Assembly: GCA_937927725.1 (NCBI GenBank) | Contig: CALBSE010000008.1 | Location: forward strand, 141,085-205,084 | DNA from: an uncultured Actinomycetes bacterium | Lineage (GTDB): Bacteria; Actinomycetota; Acidimicrobiia; Acidimicrobiales; Acidimicrobilacustridaceae | Reading direction: 5' to 3' | Length of the DNA: 64,000 nucleotides | Shown here: positions 1 through 7,952 of the stretch, in pieces | How positions within the stretch are numbered: the stretch's first letter is position 1 | Layout: each line of letters starts with the position of its first letter | The notes under the pieces: generated by a model | Told to the model about the DNA's origin: nothing | The model's database searches: none | The model's input: only the letters and a program-made list of their open reading frames with translations | Translations under genes and position numbers: made by a program

Positions 1-164
1 GCATGGTCATGGCCGCTGTCTCGCTTCTTGACGAGAACCCCAATCCTTCAGAAACCGATGTTCGCATCGGACTTGAAGGCAATCTCTGCCGCTGCACCGG
101 TTATCACAACATTGTGAAATCCGTGCTGGCCTGCGCCGCCGAATCAACTGGGGCGTCCAAGTGA
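1..164 (+). CDS. coxS: CoxS-type small subunit, [2Fe-2S] protein (3' part only)
   Basis: This is the C-terminal end of the iron-sulfur subunit of a molybdenum hydroxylase (xanthine dehydrogenase/CO dehydrogenase family). The visible frame reads MVMAAVSLLDENPN, followed by LEGNLCRCTGYHNI, which is the family's second [2Fe-2S] cluster motif (CRCTGY). The subunit passes electrons from the molybdenum centre to the FAD subunit encoded next. The stop overlaps the GTG start of coxM by four bases (GTGA), so the two are translationally coupled. The rest of the gene lies left of the window, so its order relative to other cox genes there is unknown. The family call is secure; the substrate is not shown by this fragment. 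Confidence 0.9.
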   Translation, partial: MVMAAVSLLDENPNPSETDVRIGLEGNLCRCTGYHNIVKSVLACAAESTGASK

Positions 165-988
165 TCCCCGCGTCATTCGATTATGTCCGCGCCGACTCTG
201 TCGATGCCGCGATTGCTGCCCTCACTGAACACGGCGACGAAGCCAAACTCCTTGCTGGCGGCCACTCACTTCTTCCGCTCATGAAGCTGCGCCTCGCGGC
301 GCCTTCGGTTCTGGTTGATGTCGGCCGTCTCGACGACCTTCGCTACATCAACGATGCCGGCGATCACATCGCCATCGGAGCACTCACTCGTCACCGCGAT
401 CTCGAGATCAGCACGCTGCTTGCCTCCGCCGCACCGCTTCTTTCTCATGCCGCCGGTCATGTCGGCGATCCCCAAGTCCGTCATCGCGGAACGCTCGGCG
501 GTTCGCTTGCTCATGCCGACCCTGCGTCTGACCTTCCCGCTGTGATCTTGGCCATGGGCGGAACGCTCGTCGCTACTGGCCCGAACGGGTCCCGTGAAAT
601 CCCAGCCTCAGAGTTTTTCACTGGGTTCCTCGAGTCAGGCCTTGCTCCCGATGAACTCCTTACCGAGATCCGAATCCCGAAACTCGATGCGCAGGGTTGG
701 TCATTCCAGAAATTCAACCGACGTGCACAGGACTGGGCCATTGTCGGTGTCGCCACCGTGCGGGCCAATGGTTCCACCGGCGTTGCCCTTGTGAACATGG
801 GCTCCACTCCACTGCTCGCCACCGCAGTCATGGACGCAGTGAAGTCCGGAGCCACTGCCGCCGATGCGGCTGCGCTTGCCAACGAGGGCACCGAAGCACA
901 GAGCGATATCAATGCATCGTCCGAGTATCGCGAGCATCTTGCTCGCGTTCTCGTGCGTCGTTCGCTCGAAGAATCTGGCTTGGCCTAA
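161..988 (+). CDS. coxM: CoxM-type FAD-binding medium subunit
   Basis: This 275-residue protein is the flavoprotein subunit of a CO dehydrogenase/xanthine dehydrogenase-type enzyme. It carries the two FAD-contact motifs of the family: AGGHS at residues 32-36 and TLGGSLAHADPASD from residue 111. It would take electrons from the CoxS clusters and pass them to quinone or another acceptor at the membrane. The GTG start is fixed by the four-base overlap with coxS. It is followed after 37 bases by the convergent end of the XdhC-like gene. The matching large subunit in this window (5123-7441) is on the opposite strand, so the holoenzyme is either assembled from two transcripts or uses another coxL left of the window. 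Confidence 0.92.
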   Translation: MIPASFDYVRADSVDAAIAALTEHGDEAKLLAGGHSLLPLMKLRLAAPSVLVDVGRLDDLRYINDAGDHIAIGALTRHRDLEISTLLASAAPLLSHAAGHVGDPQVRHRGTLGGSLAHADPASDLPAVILAMGGTLVATGPNGSREIPASEFFTGFLESGLAPDELLTEIRIPKLDAQGWSFQKFNRRAQDWAIVGVATVRANGSTGVALVNMGSTPLLATAVMDAVKSGATAADAAALANEGTEAQSDINASSEYREHLARVLVRRSLEESGLA

Positions 989-1025
989 CGCTGGTCGCAT
1001 TTTGGCGATCAGGAACAACCAGTTC

Positions 1026-1826
1026 TCAGTGGATACTTCCGGTTGTGTCGCTCAGTGACGCGCTCACACGACCAGTGCGCGAGGCAATGACTTCCGCGCA
1101 TATAGCAATCGCAGTTTCTTCTGGCGTTCGCCCGCCAAGGTCAAGACCAATCGGGGCATGCAGACGTTCGTTGACCTGTTGCATGTCGGCACCAGCATCG
1201 GCCAATCGTTGAAGGCGCTCGGCACAGGTTCGGCGACTTCCCATGGCACCGAGATATCCGACCTCAGTGGCAAGTGCAGCCTGAATCGCCGGCACATCGA
1301 ATTTGTGATCGTGGGTAAGAACACACACTGCGTCGCGCTGACCTAACCGATCACCAACTTTTTCGAGGTGACGATGGGGCCAATCGACGACGACTTCGTC
1401 GGCCGACGGGAAACGTCGCTTTGTGGCAAAGACTTCACGCGCATCGCAGACGGTGACGCGGTAGCCCATGACCTTGGCGACCTTCACCAGTGCTCCTGTG
1501 AAGTCGACGGCACCGAAGATCAGCATGTGCGGAGGCGGAGCAAAAGATTCGATGAAAATTGAGACGGCGTCTTCACGGGCTTCGCCATGCGGGCCGTAAT
1601 GACGTATGCCGCTGCGGCCACCCGCGAGTTCTCCGACCGTGTCGCGGATGACGACTCGATCGAGATCTACATCGCCGAGGGTCCCCGTGATTTCGATGCC
1701 ATCGCCAACGATCACCTTGGAACCGACATTGCCGCCCTCGATCATCGTCGCAATGGCGACAGGACGATGATCGTTGACCGCAGCGCGCCAAAGTTCGTAG
1801 ATCGACTCGGACATTTCGTTCACCAA
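1026..1826 (-). CDS. XdhC/CoxI family protein, Rossmann (C-terminal) half
   Basis: This protein of up to 266 residues covers the C-terminal part of the XdhC/CoxI family, which helps insert or sulfurate the molybdenum cofactor in xanthine dehydrogenase-type enzymes. The segment HMLIFGAVDFTGALVKVAKV begins the nucleotide-binding fold, and GYLGAMGSRRT and IGLDLGGRTPEETA are family motifs of the C-terminal domain. Its first 90 residues resemble the XdhC N-terminal fold but lack the usual cysteine motif, which sits in the neighbouring gene. It overlaps that gene by seven bases. A GTG at 1826 or an ATG at 1814 could be the start; neither has a clear ribosome binding site, as expected for a coupled gene. 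Confidence 0.82.
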   Translation of the reverse strand: MVNEMSESIYELWRAAVNDHRPVAIATMIEGGNVGSKVIVGDGIEITGTLGDVDLDRVVIRDTVGELAGGRSGIRHYGPHGEAREDAVSIFIESFAPPPHMLIFGAVDFTGALVKVAKVMGYRVTVCDAREVFATKRRFPSADEVVVDWPHRHLEKVGDRLGQRDAVCVLTHDHKFDVPAIQAALATEVGYLGAMGSRRTCAERLQRLADAGADMQQVNERLHAPIGLDLGGRTPEETAIAICAEVIASRTGRVSASLSDTTGSIH

Positions 1827-2134
1827 TCCAACGGTTCAATGAACAGATGAATTGTGCCGCCACAGGTAAGGCCAACTGCGAATGCTTCGTCATCGCTATA
1901 ACCAAACGTCACAACGCGACGATCACCAGTAGCGAGAATGTCGAGCGCCTCAGAAACAACAGCCCCTTCGACGCAGCCACCCGATACCGAACCAGCGACT
2001 TCGCCAGTATCGGCCACAGCCATCGACGCACCTGGCAGACGAGGACCAGAACCTTCAATGTCGACGACTCGAGCGAGCGCAACCCGATGACCGGCGCGGC
2101 GCCACCTATCGATGTCATCCATGATTTCCTTCAT
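1820..2134 (-). CDS. XdhC/CoxI family protein, N-terminal (XdhC_CoxI) half
   Basis: This 104-residue protein matches only the small N-terminal XdhC_CoxI domain: ALARVVDIEGSGPRLPGASM, the glycine-rich SVSGGCVEGAVV segment and the GLTCGGTIHLFIEPL ending. In one-piece XdhC proteins this part binds or delivers molybdenum cofactor and is followed by a Rossmann domain, which here is a separate gene immediately downstream with a seven-base overlap. The start is well supported: GAGGAGGT lies six to seven bases upstream of the ATG. It follows coxE by 12 bases in the minus-strand cox unit, consistent with a role in maturing the hydroxylase. Confidence 0.85.
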   Translation of the reverse strand: MKEIMDDIDRWRRAGHRVALARVVDIEGSGPRLPGASMAVADTGEVAGSVSGGCVEGAVVSEALDILATGDRRVVTFGYSDDEAFAVGLTCGGTIHLFIEPLDW

Positions 2135-2146
2135 CGGGTCACCTCC

Positions 2147-3292
2147 TCAGACGTTGACGTGAGATCGTACGGGCCGGCTGCTGTTGCCCGAAAGAATTGA
2201 TGAAAGCCGGTCGAGCGATTCCAGCGAATGACCTTCGATGAACTCGTCGAGATACGGCAATGCGGCTGCCATTCCCCGAGCAAGCGGGGCGTAGCCGTCG
2301 GAGGCCTTCAGCGGATTGACCCAAATAATCCGATGAGCGACCCGAGAAAGCCGAGCCATCTCACTCCCCAATTGCTCGGGTTCGCCGCGGTCCCAGCCAT
2401 CAGAAAGGATGACAACAATCGAGCCGCGCGCCATCCCTTTTGTGCCCCACTCGTCATTGAATTGCCGGAGACCCTCACCTATTCGGGTACCGCCCGACCA
2501 ATCGGCAACCGAAGCAGACGCGCGCTGAAGTGCTTTATCGGGATCTCGCGTATCGAGTTCCCGCGTAAGTCGAGTGAGCCGTGTGCCCAGCGCAAACGCT
2601 TCCACCTGACTTCGGGCCGAAACCGCTGCATGCGCATACCGAATGAGTGAACGGCTGTAAGAAGCCATCGAGCCACTGATGTCCGCGATAATGACAACTC
2701 GGCGAGCAACTCGTGTTCGTTGCAATGTTCGTCGCTTGATGGGTTCGCCACCCGTTCGAAGGGACTCGCGCACGGTGCGACGAAGGTCAGGTACGCCTGT
2801 GGCTCGCTTGGACGGTCGGCGTCGACGCGAACGTCGAGTCATTGCGTTAAGACGCATGTCGGCAATCAGTCGATCGACCTCGGAACGCTCCTCGGTATCG
2901 AGTTCGGCAAAGTCCATCGAACGAAGCGTTTCGGTTCGGCTGAACCGAAGAACGGTGCTGTCGTCAGTCTCGACATCGGCCGACTCTGGCTGCTCACCAT
3001 TCGTCACTCCGTCGTCGTCAACAACGAGGGATTCGGGGAGAGAGGCGACCATCTCGGTTACTCCAATTTCCGTACCAAGAATCCAATGCCGGTAGACACC
3101 GTCGTACAGATCAATATCCATTGGTGAATGCGTCAATGTCGATCGTCCGCACCAATAGATCGAGCGCAGATCGCTACCAGCAATTCCCACCGCCTCAACG
3201 AACGAAACGAGGTTTCCGACGGGAACCGAGAGTCCGGCGGTTCGGAGCAGTTCGACCAGGCCCAGTAGTCCTTGGTCGCCCATTGCGGTCAT
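2147..3292 (-). CDS. coxE: CoxE-like von Willebrand factor A domain protein
   Basis: This 381-residue protein is of the CoxE family, which works with the CoxD ATPase in late assembly of the active site of CO dehydrogenases. The C-terminal half is a VWA domain with a metal-ion-dependent adhesion site: DISGSM near residue 205, GGTRIGEGL and then LSDGWDRG. The N-terminal half is helical with an acidic linker and an Arg-rich stretch around residue 155. The ATG at 3292 is chosen because it overlaps the coxD stop by four bases (ATGA); a longer reading frame begins at 3448 but lies inside coxD and encodes unrelated Arg/Cys-rich sequence. CoxD/CoxE pairs behave as MoxR-VWA chaperone systems. Confidence 0.9.
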   Translation of the reverse strand: MTAMGDQGLLGLVELLRTAGLSVPVGNLVSFVEAVGIAGSDLRSIYWCGRSTLTHSPMDIDLYDGVYRHWILGTEIGVTEMVASLPESLVVDDDGVTNGEQPESADVETDDSTVLRFSRTETLRSMDFAELDTEERSEVDRLIADMRLNAMTRRSRRRRPSKRATGVPDLRRTVRESLRTGGEPIKRRTLQRTRVARRVVIIADISGSMASYSRSLIRYAHAAVSARSQVEAFALGTRLTRLTRELDTRDPDKALQRASASVADWSGGTRIGEGLRQFNDEWGTKGMARGSIVVILSDGWDRGEPEQLGSEMARLSRVAHRIIWVNPLKASDGYAPLARGMAAALPYLDEFIEGHSLESLDRLSSILSGNSSRPVRSHVNV

Positions 3293-4203
3293 TTCGTGGG
3301 CGTCGTGGCCGAATCGACCAGCACGTCGATTCCGTGAGCGCGCACTCGCTCCGCATCTTCGCGATATTTCACAACCGCACCAAGTGACGCGTCGACAGAT
3401 GCCGAATTGAGTTCGGTTCGACCTAAGGCCGAAAGCGCCATGACCCAATCGATGGTCTCGGCAACACCAGGTGGCTTAAACAAACCAATCGTTCGCAACT
3501 CAGCTACTAAGCGCGATACCTGACGAGTAAGAAGCTCGCTTGCCCCCGGAACTCGCGACTGAACAATCGCGATCTCGCGTTCAAGGTCGGGATGTTCGAC
3601 CCAGTGATACAAACAGCGGCGCTTCAGAGCGTCGTGGACATCACGGGTTCGGTTGGAGGTAATGATCACAATCGGCGGAACTACTGCGCGAAACGTTCCG
3701 AGTTCGGGGATCGTCACCGCATTATCGGCGAGCACTTCGAGGAGAAATGCTTCGAATTCATCATCGGCACGGTCGAGCTCGTCGATGAGAAGCACCGGCG
3801 CAACAGCGTGGCGGTCAGAGATTGCATCAAGCAGAGGACGGCGCACGAGGAAACGTTCGCTGTAGAGCTCGTTCTCGACTGCAGCCACATCAGAACTAAT
3901 AGTTCCCGCTGCTTCGGCAGCGCGAAGGTGAAGCAACTGACGCGGGTAATCCCACTCGTACAGCGATTGCGATGCGTCGAGGCCTTCGTAGCACTGAAGA
4001 CGGAGGAGTTCGCCACCTGTGAGAGCACTCAGCGACTTCGCCACTTCGGTCTTTCCGACACCGGGTTCGCCCTCGAGCAACAGCGGCCGACCCATCGACA
4101 ACGCGAGAAAGATTGCCGTCGCAAGACCCTCGTCGGCCAGGTAGCCGTTCGCGGCCAAACCGGACTCGACATCAGAAACAGATGTGGGGGTTGCGAAACT
4201 CAC
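3289..4203 (-). CDS. coxD: CoxD-like MoxR-family AAA+ ATPase
   Basis: This 304-residue AAA+ ATPase of the MoxR branch is the predicted partner of CoxE in maturing the molybdenum hydroxylase. Walker A is GEPGVGKT (residues 45-52), Walker B is LLIDE (138-142) followed by LDRADDEFEAFLLE, and an ITSNRTRD sensor 1 region follows. The GTG start at 4203 has no ribosome binding site; a TAGCCT -10 box ends seven bases upstream, so this gene probably begins its own leaderless transcript. It is followed by coxE with a four-base overlap. CoxD of Oligotropha is needed to build the CuSMo cluster; because the CoxL here is form II, the exact chemistry assisted is uncertain. Confidence 0.9.
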   Translation of the reverse strand: MSFATPTSVSDVESGLAANGYLADEGLATAIFLALSMGRPLLLEGEPGVGKTEVAKSLSALTGGELLRLQCYEGLDASQSLYEWDYPRQLLHLRAAEAAGTISSDVAAVENELYSERFLVRRPLLDAISDRHAVAPVLLIDELDRADDEFEAFLLEVLADNAVTIPELGTFRAVVPPIVIITSNRTRDVHDALKRRCLYHWVEHPDLEREIAIVQSRVPGASELLTRQVSRLVAELRTIGLFKPPGVAETIDWVMALSALGRTELNSASVDASLGAVVKYREDAERVRAHGIDVLVDSATTPTK

Positions 4204-4210
4204 GAGGGTC

Positions 4211-4216
4211 AGGCTA
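4211..4216 (-). promoter_or_regulatory. -10 box (TAGCCT) of a leaderless coxD promoter
   Basis: TAGCCT on the minus strand ends seven bases before the GTG start of coxD and no Shine-Dalgarno sequence intervenes. With the usual 6-7 base distance from -10 to the transcription start, the mRNA would begin at or next to the GTG. No clear -35 box was seen. Confidence 0.5.
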
Positions 4217-4248
4217 CCGGTGAGCGCCTTGAAGGTTCGAAGCGAAGG

Positions 4249-4953
4249 TCAGGCCGTGGCCCACACAATGAGTTCGGCGCCATCAGAGCCCGCCGTGACA
4301 GTGTGGGCGCCTTCACCGGTCAAGCGCACGGCATCGCCTTCGCCGAGAGCTTCCGACTCGTTCAGCGTTGCTGAACCAAGCGCCACGAAAACATGGATGT
4401 GAGGAGCAACCGGGATCGACACCGACTCCCCCGACTTCAGCCGTCCGGCATACATCACCGCATCGCGCTGATTGATCGCGATGACCGCACCACTGTCGGG
4501 ACCGCCGGCAACTGCAACCAGCCCACCTAGGTCCAACAAGTGGCCGACCTCCTGCTGTTCATAGCCGGGTTCAATGCCCTTCGTATCGGGCAGCACCCAC
4601 ATCTGCACGAAATGGGCCTCGACATCAGGGCTGGGATTGTGCTCGGAATGACGAATGCCGGTTCCTGCAGACATTCGTTGCGCGAGTCCCGGACGAATGA
4701 TGCCGTGATTGCCGAGAGTGTCGGCATGCTCGACTTCACCCGATAGCACCCACGTGATGATTTCCATATCGGCATGTCCGTGTGTGCCGAAACCCGTTGC
4801 TGGCGCGACTCGGTCGTCGTTACTTACGAGCAGGAGCCCGTGACCAGTGTTCGAATGATCAACGTACGAACCGAAACTAAAACTGTGTTTCGAGTCGAGC
4901 CACCCGATCTGCGTTTCGCCTCGGGAACTTGCTTTGCGGATCTCAATAGTCAC
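4249..4953 (-). CDS. Pirin family protein
   Basis: This 234-residue bicupin is of the pirin family. The metal ligands are all present: His58 and His60 in FGTHGHADME, and His102 and Glu104 in GTGIRHSEHN. Bacterial pirins such as YhhW have quercetinase activity or bind metabolic enzymes; the natural role here is unknown. It lies in the minus-strand cox unit between the 48-residue membrane protein (seven bases upstream) and coxD (45 bases downstream), which suggests co-transcription with coxL. A link to hydroxylase function is only contextual. Confidence 0.9.
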   Translation of the reverse strand: MTIEIRKASSRGETQIGWLDSKHSFSFGSYVDHSNTGHGLLLVSNDDRVAPATGFGTHGHADMEIITWVLSGEVEHADTLGNHGIIRPGLAQRMSAGTGIRHSEHNPSPDVEAHFVQMWVLPDTKGIEPGYEQQEVGHLLDLGGLVAVAGGPDSGAVIAINQRDAVMYAGRLKSGESVSIPVAPHIHVFVALGSATLNESEALGEGDAVRLTGEGAHTVTAGSDGAELIVWATA

Positions 4954-4960
4954 GGCTCGC

Positions 4961-5107
4961 TTAGCCCCTCAGGAACAACAAATAGAAAACCAGAAACATC
5001 CCCACGGTGACCCCAACCGACGCAACCAGTGTCCACTTCGCCGAACTTTGCCAGCGTTGTTTGGTCGCAGGAACTTCACGTGGTTTTGAATTGATCGGTT
5101 GGGTCAT
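4961..5107 (-). CDS. Small single-pass membrane protein in the cox cluster (48 residues)
   Basis: This 48-residue gene begins with an ATG at 5107 (MTQPINSKPREVPATK) and ends with TAA at 4961. It starts 15 bases after the coxL stop and ends seven bases before the pirin start, so it fills the gap exactly. The first 24 residues are polar with several Lys and Arg; residues 25-46 form one hydrophobic segment (WTLVASVGVTVGMF and onward), giving a predicted N-in, C-out membrane anchor with a tiny outer end. No family is recognised. It may anchor or stabilise the CoxL enzyme at the membrane. The spacing and membrane pattern support a real gene, but a protein this short needs conservation evidence. 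Confidence 0.6.
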   Translation of the reverse strand: MTQPINSKPREVPATKQRWQSSAKWTLVASVGVTVGMFLVFYLLFLRG

Positions 5108-5122
5108 TGTGTGAGATTCAGC

Positions 5123-7441
5123 TCAGAGTCCGGTGACCGCACGCCATACGCGTTCGGCCGTGTACGGCATATCGAGATGCGTAACACCAAACGGCGAGAG
5201 CGCATCGATAACCGCGCTTTGCACCGCAGGTGTGCCGCCGATTGCACCGGATTCGCCGATGCCCTTTGCGCCGAGCGGATTCACTGGCGAAGGAGTCTCG
5301 AGCGGAACGAGGTCAAAACTCGGGAACTCTGCCGCTGAACCAAACGCGTAATCGGCGAAGTTTGAGGTCTGCGGATTGCCGTCTTCGTCGTACATCATGT
5401 GTTCGAACAGCGCCTGACCGACACCTTGGGCGATGCCGCCATGACGCTGACCTTCAACGATGAGCGGATTCAAGATGCGGCCTGCATCGTCGCAGGTGAC
5501 GATGCGTCGCAACGTGACCTTGCCGGTTTCGGTATCGACTTCGACCTCAGCGACATGAGCACCAAACGGGAACGTTGCATTCTCAGCACTGAAGGTGAGC
5601 GATGCTTCGATGGGCAGCCCAGTCGCTCCGGCCCCAATGGGATCGACGATGTCGCCCGCAGTTCCCACTTCGGCCCATGTCTTCGACACGCTTGGGGTCC
5701 CAGCTACGTGGAAGACACCACGATCGGCATCAAGTTCGATATCGGCAACGTTGGCTTCAAGGAGCTCCGCAGCGACCTGGCGAGCCCTGTCGACAACCTG
5801 ACCGGTTGCGGTCCAGACCGCTGAACCACCCAGCTGCAACGAACGAGAACCCATCGTGCCCATACCTTCGGCAACACGATCGGTATCGCCGGCAACAACT
5901 TCGATGGCATCCATTGGGATTCCTGTGAGATCGCTCGCCAGCATCGCCCACGCCGTGTTGTGGCCCTGACCATGCGACGAAGAGCCGGTGTACACCGTGA
6001 GCCCGCCGTTCTTACCAAGCACAACTTTGGCGAATTCGCCGTGGCTACCTGCGGGACCTGCAGTGATCTCGACGTAGACCGACACGCCAATCCCGAGTTG
6101 GACAGGATCCCCAGCGGCACGACGAGCGGCCTGCTCCGCCCGCAGACCTTCGTAGTCGGCTTCGGCCAGTGCCAAATCAAGTGCTTCTTGGTAATTACCG
6201 CTGTCGTAAATCGCGCCAGTCGGGGTAGTGAATGGGAACGCATCGGCAGCAATGAGATTGCGACGACGAACCTCGACCGGGTCCATTCCGATTTCGGCTG
6301 CGAAAAGATCGAACGCGCGCTCGACCGCTGCCGTCGCCTCGGGACGACCTGCCCCTCGATAGGCCTCGATCGGTGTCGTATTCGTCATTACTGACTTGGT
6401 ATTGCATTCAACCTTCGGAATGTCATACGTGCCCGGCGCCATGGTGCGCGTCATGAACGGCATGAACGTCCCCATACCCGGGTAGGCGCCCACGTCTTGC
6501 AGAACGGTGAGACGGTAGGCCTCTACGTTTCCGTCGCGCGAGCCACCGATTTCAATTTTGTGGACCTGTCCGCGACCATGCGGCATCGAAACCATGGATT
6601 CGCTTCGCGATTCGGCCCATCGAACTGGCCGGCCAACTTTGCGTGAGACCCACGGCAAGAGAAGTTCATCGGTCTGCAGGTTGATCTTGGCGCCAAACCC
6701 GCCACCCACAGCAGGCGCAATCACATGCACCTGCTCTGGTTCGAGTTCGTATGCGCCCGCAAGTTTGCCCTTCACCGAATGCGGAGCCTGGGTCGACACC
6801 CACGCGATCAAGCGGCCTTCGTGCCACACGACAGCGACGCCGCGTGGTTCAAGTGGAGCAACGGCAACGCGTTGGTTCACGATGTCGCGAGTTACGACAA
6901 CTTCACAACCATCGAACAAATCCTCGGTGTAGCCAAACGGAACTTCAAGTGCCGTGTTGGAGCCGTGTCCTGGATGCAGCAACACCTGATCGGTCGCAGC
7001 AAAGACTGGATCGACGACCGCATCAAGCGGATCGAAATCGACGATGACAAGTTCGGCAGCGTCTTCGGCAGCCACCGCAGATTCCGCGAGGATCACCGCA
7101 ATTGCCTCGCCGACATAACGCACGACGTCGATCGCAAGCCACGGACGAGCCAAGGAGTCGGGGATCATCCCGGCAATAACAGGTTGCGGCGCGGCAAGGT
7201 CTCCGGATGCAGCGATATCGGCAGCGGTGTAGATCGCTACAACGCCGGGGGCTTCAAGCGCCTCGGAAACATCAAGTTCGGTGATTCGAGCATGCGCGAT
7301 CGTGGACCGCACGAAGTGGGCGTGAAGCGCGCCCTCGAGCAGTGGCTCTTGAAGGTCGGCGGTGTATCTGGCCCCGCCAGTAAGAAACAGCGGATCTTCC
7401 CGACGCTGAACACGGGTTCCCATCACGCTCATGTGGTCCAC
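5123..7441 (-). CDS. coxL: CoxL-type molybdopterin large subunit, form II
   Basis: This 772-residue protein is the molybdenum-cofactor subunit of the xanthine dehydrogenase/CO dehydrogenase family. It carries AYRGAGR at residues 360-366, the signature of form II CoxL; form I (proven CO dehydrogenases) has AYxCSFR with the copper-ligand cysteine. Other cofactor contacts are GGGFGAK (246-252) and GAKGIGESG with the catalytic Glu at about 730. Form II enzymes oxidise uncertain substrates, perhaps purines, aldehydes or aromatic N-heterocycles. The start may be GTG 7441 or ATG 7432; GAGGGGGAG just upstream gives better spacing to the ATG. It heads the minus-strand unit and is separated from coxS-coxM by orientation. 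Confidence 0.93.
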   Translation of the reverse strand: MDHMSVMGTRVQRREDPLFLTGGARYTADLQEPLLEGALHAHFVRSTIAHARITELDVSEALEAPGVVAIYTAADIAASGDLAAPQPVIAGMIPDSLARPWLAIDVVRYVGEAIAVILAESAVAAEDAAELVIVDFDPLDAVVDPVFAATDQVLLHPGHGSNTALEVPFGYTEDLFDGCEVVVTRDIVNQRVAVAPLEPRGVAVVWHEGRLIAWVSTQAPHSVKGKLAGAYELEPEQVHVIAPAVGGGFGAKINLQTDELLLPWVSRKVGRPVRWAESRSESMVSMPHGRGQVHKIEIGGSRDGNVEAYRLTVLQDVGAYPGMGTFMPFMTRTMAPGTYDIPKVECNTKSVMTNTTPIEAYRGAGRPEATAAVERAFDLFAAEIGMDPVEVRRRNLIAADAFPFTTPTGAIYDSGNYQEALDLALAEADYEGLRAEQAARRAAGDPVQLGIGVSVYVEITAGPAGSHGEFAKVVLGKNGGLTVYTGSSSHGQGHNTAWAMLASDLTGIPMDAIEVVAGDTDRVAEGMGTMGSRSLQLGGSAVWTATGQVVDRARQVAAELLEANVADIELDADRGVFHVAGTPSVSKTWAEVGTAGDIVDPIGAGATGLPIEASLTFSAENATFPFGAHVAEVEVDTETGKVTLRRIVTCDDAGRILNPLIVEGQRHGGIAQGVGQALFEHMMYDEDGNPQTSNFADYAFGSAAEFPSFDLVPLETPSPVNPLGAKGIGESGAIGGTPAVQSAVIDALSPFGVTHLDMPYTAERVWRAVTGL

Positions 7442-7500
7442 TCCCCCTCAAGGTGCCGGTGCGGCACTCAGAGGTTAGTGGACGGCTGTAAGGAACTTTC

Positions 7501-7950
7501 TCAGCGGACGAGAGAGGAACCCAAACCCTCGAATGGCCACGCATCGGGGACGCGGACCGGATCTCGAGCCTCGGGAAGCAGGTGATACACCTCTTCACCG
7601 GCCTTGGCATAGCCGTATTGCTCACGAGCGATTCGCTCGATTTCGGCATCGGTTTTCAACGCGTCGGCCTCGGCCTGGGCGTCGGAGTTTGCCTGATCGA
7701 GTTCGGCCAGTCGTTGCTCAGATGCTGCAGCGGTTCGACGCTGGTCAAGCAACGTGCGGGTCGGAGCAAGAAACGCCACGGCAGCGACGGTCAAGATCAC
7801 CAAGACGACTGGAGCAACAATCATGGTCGAGCGAGCCATCCAAGAACGCTGAGGTTTGGCGTACTTGGGCCCCGACGACTTCGCGGGCGCGTCGGAACGC
7901 CTCCGCGGCGCGGAGGATTCCGCGCGAGATCGACGGGGAAGACGAGCCAT
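7501..7950 (-). CDS. ftsB: FtsB/DivIC-like septum formation initiator
   Basis: This 149-residue protein has a basic cytoplasmic N-terminus (about 40 residues, rich in Arg, Ser and Pro), one membrane helix at about 42-62 and an outer coiled coil (residues 66-100) ending in the family motif EIERIAREQYGYAKAGEEVY. FtsB/DivIC proteins join FtsL and FtsQ in the divisome at the inner membrane. The position directly after eno, with two bases between stop and start, is the conserved actinobacterial order (Rv1024 in M. tuberculosis follows eno). The basic tail before the membrane helix is longer than in E. coli FtsB but is usual in actinobacteria. Confidence 0.88.
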   Translation of the reverse strand: MARLPRRSRAESSAPRRRSDAPAKSSGPKYAKPQRSWMARSTMIVAPVVLVILTVAAVAFLAPTRTLLDQRRTAAASEQRLAELDQANSDAQAEADALKTDAEIERIAREQYGYAKAGEEVYHLLPEARDPVRVPDAWPFEGLGSSLVR

Positions 7951-7952
7951 CG

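Noticed and set aside
3293..3448. A longer CoxE start inside coxD
   Set aside because: The extra residues are Arg/Cys-rich; the ATGA overlap at 3292 is the usual arrangement.
5123..7441. True aerobic CO dehydrogenase (form I)
   Set aside because: The loop reads AYRGAGR, not AYxCSFR, so the copper-ligand cysteine is missing.
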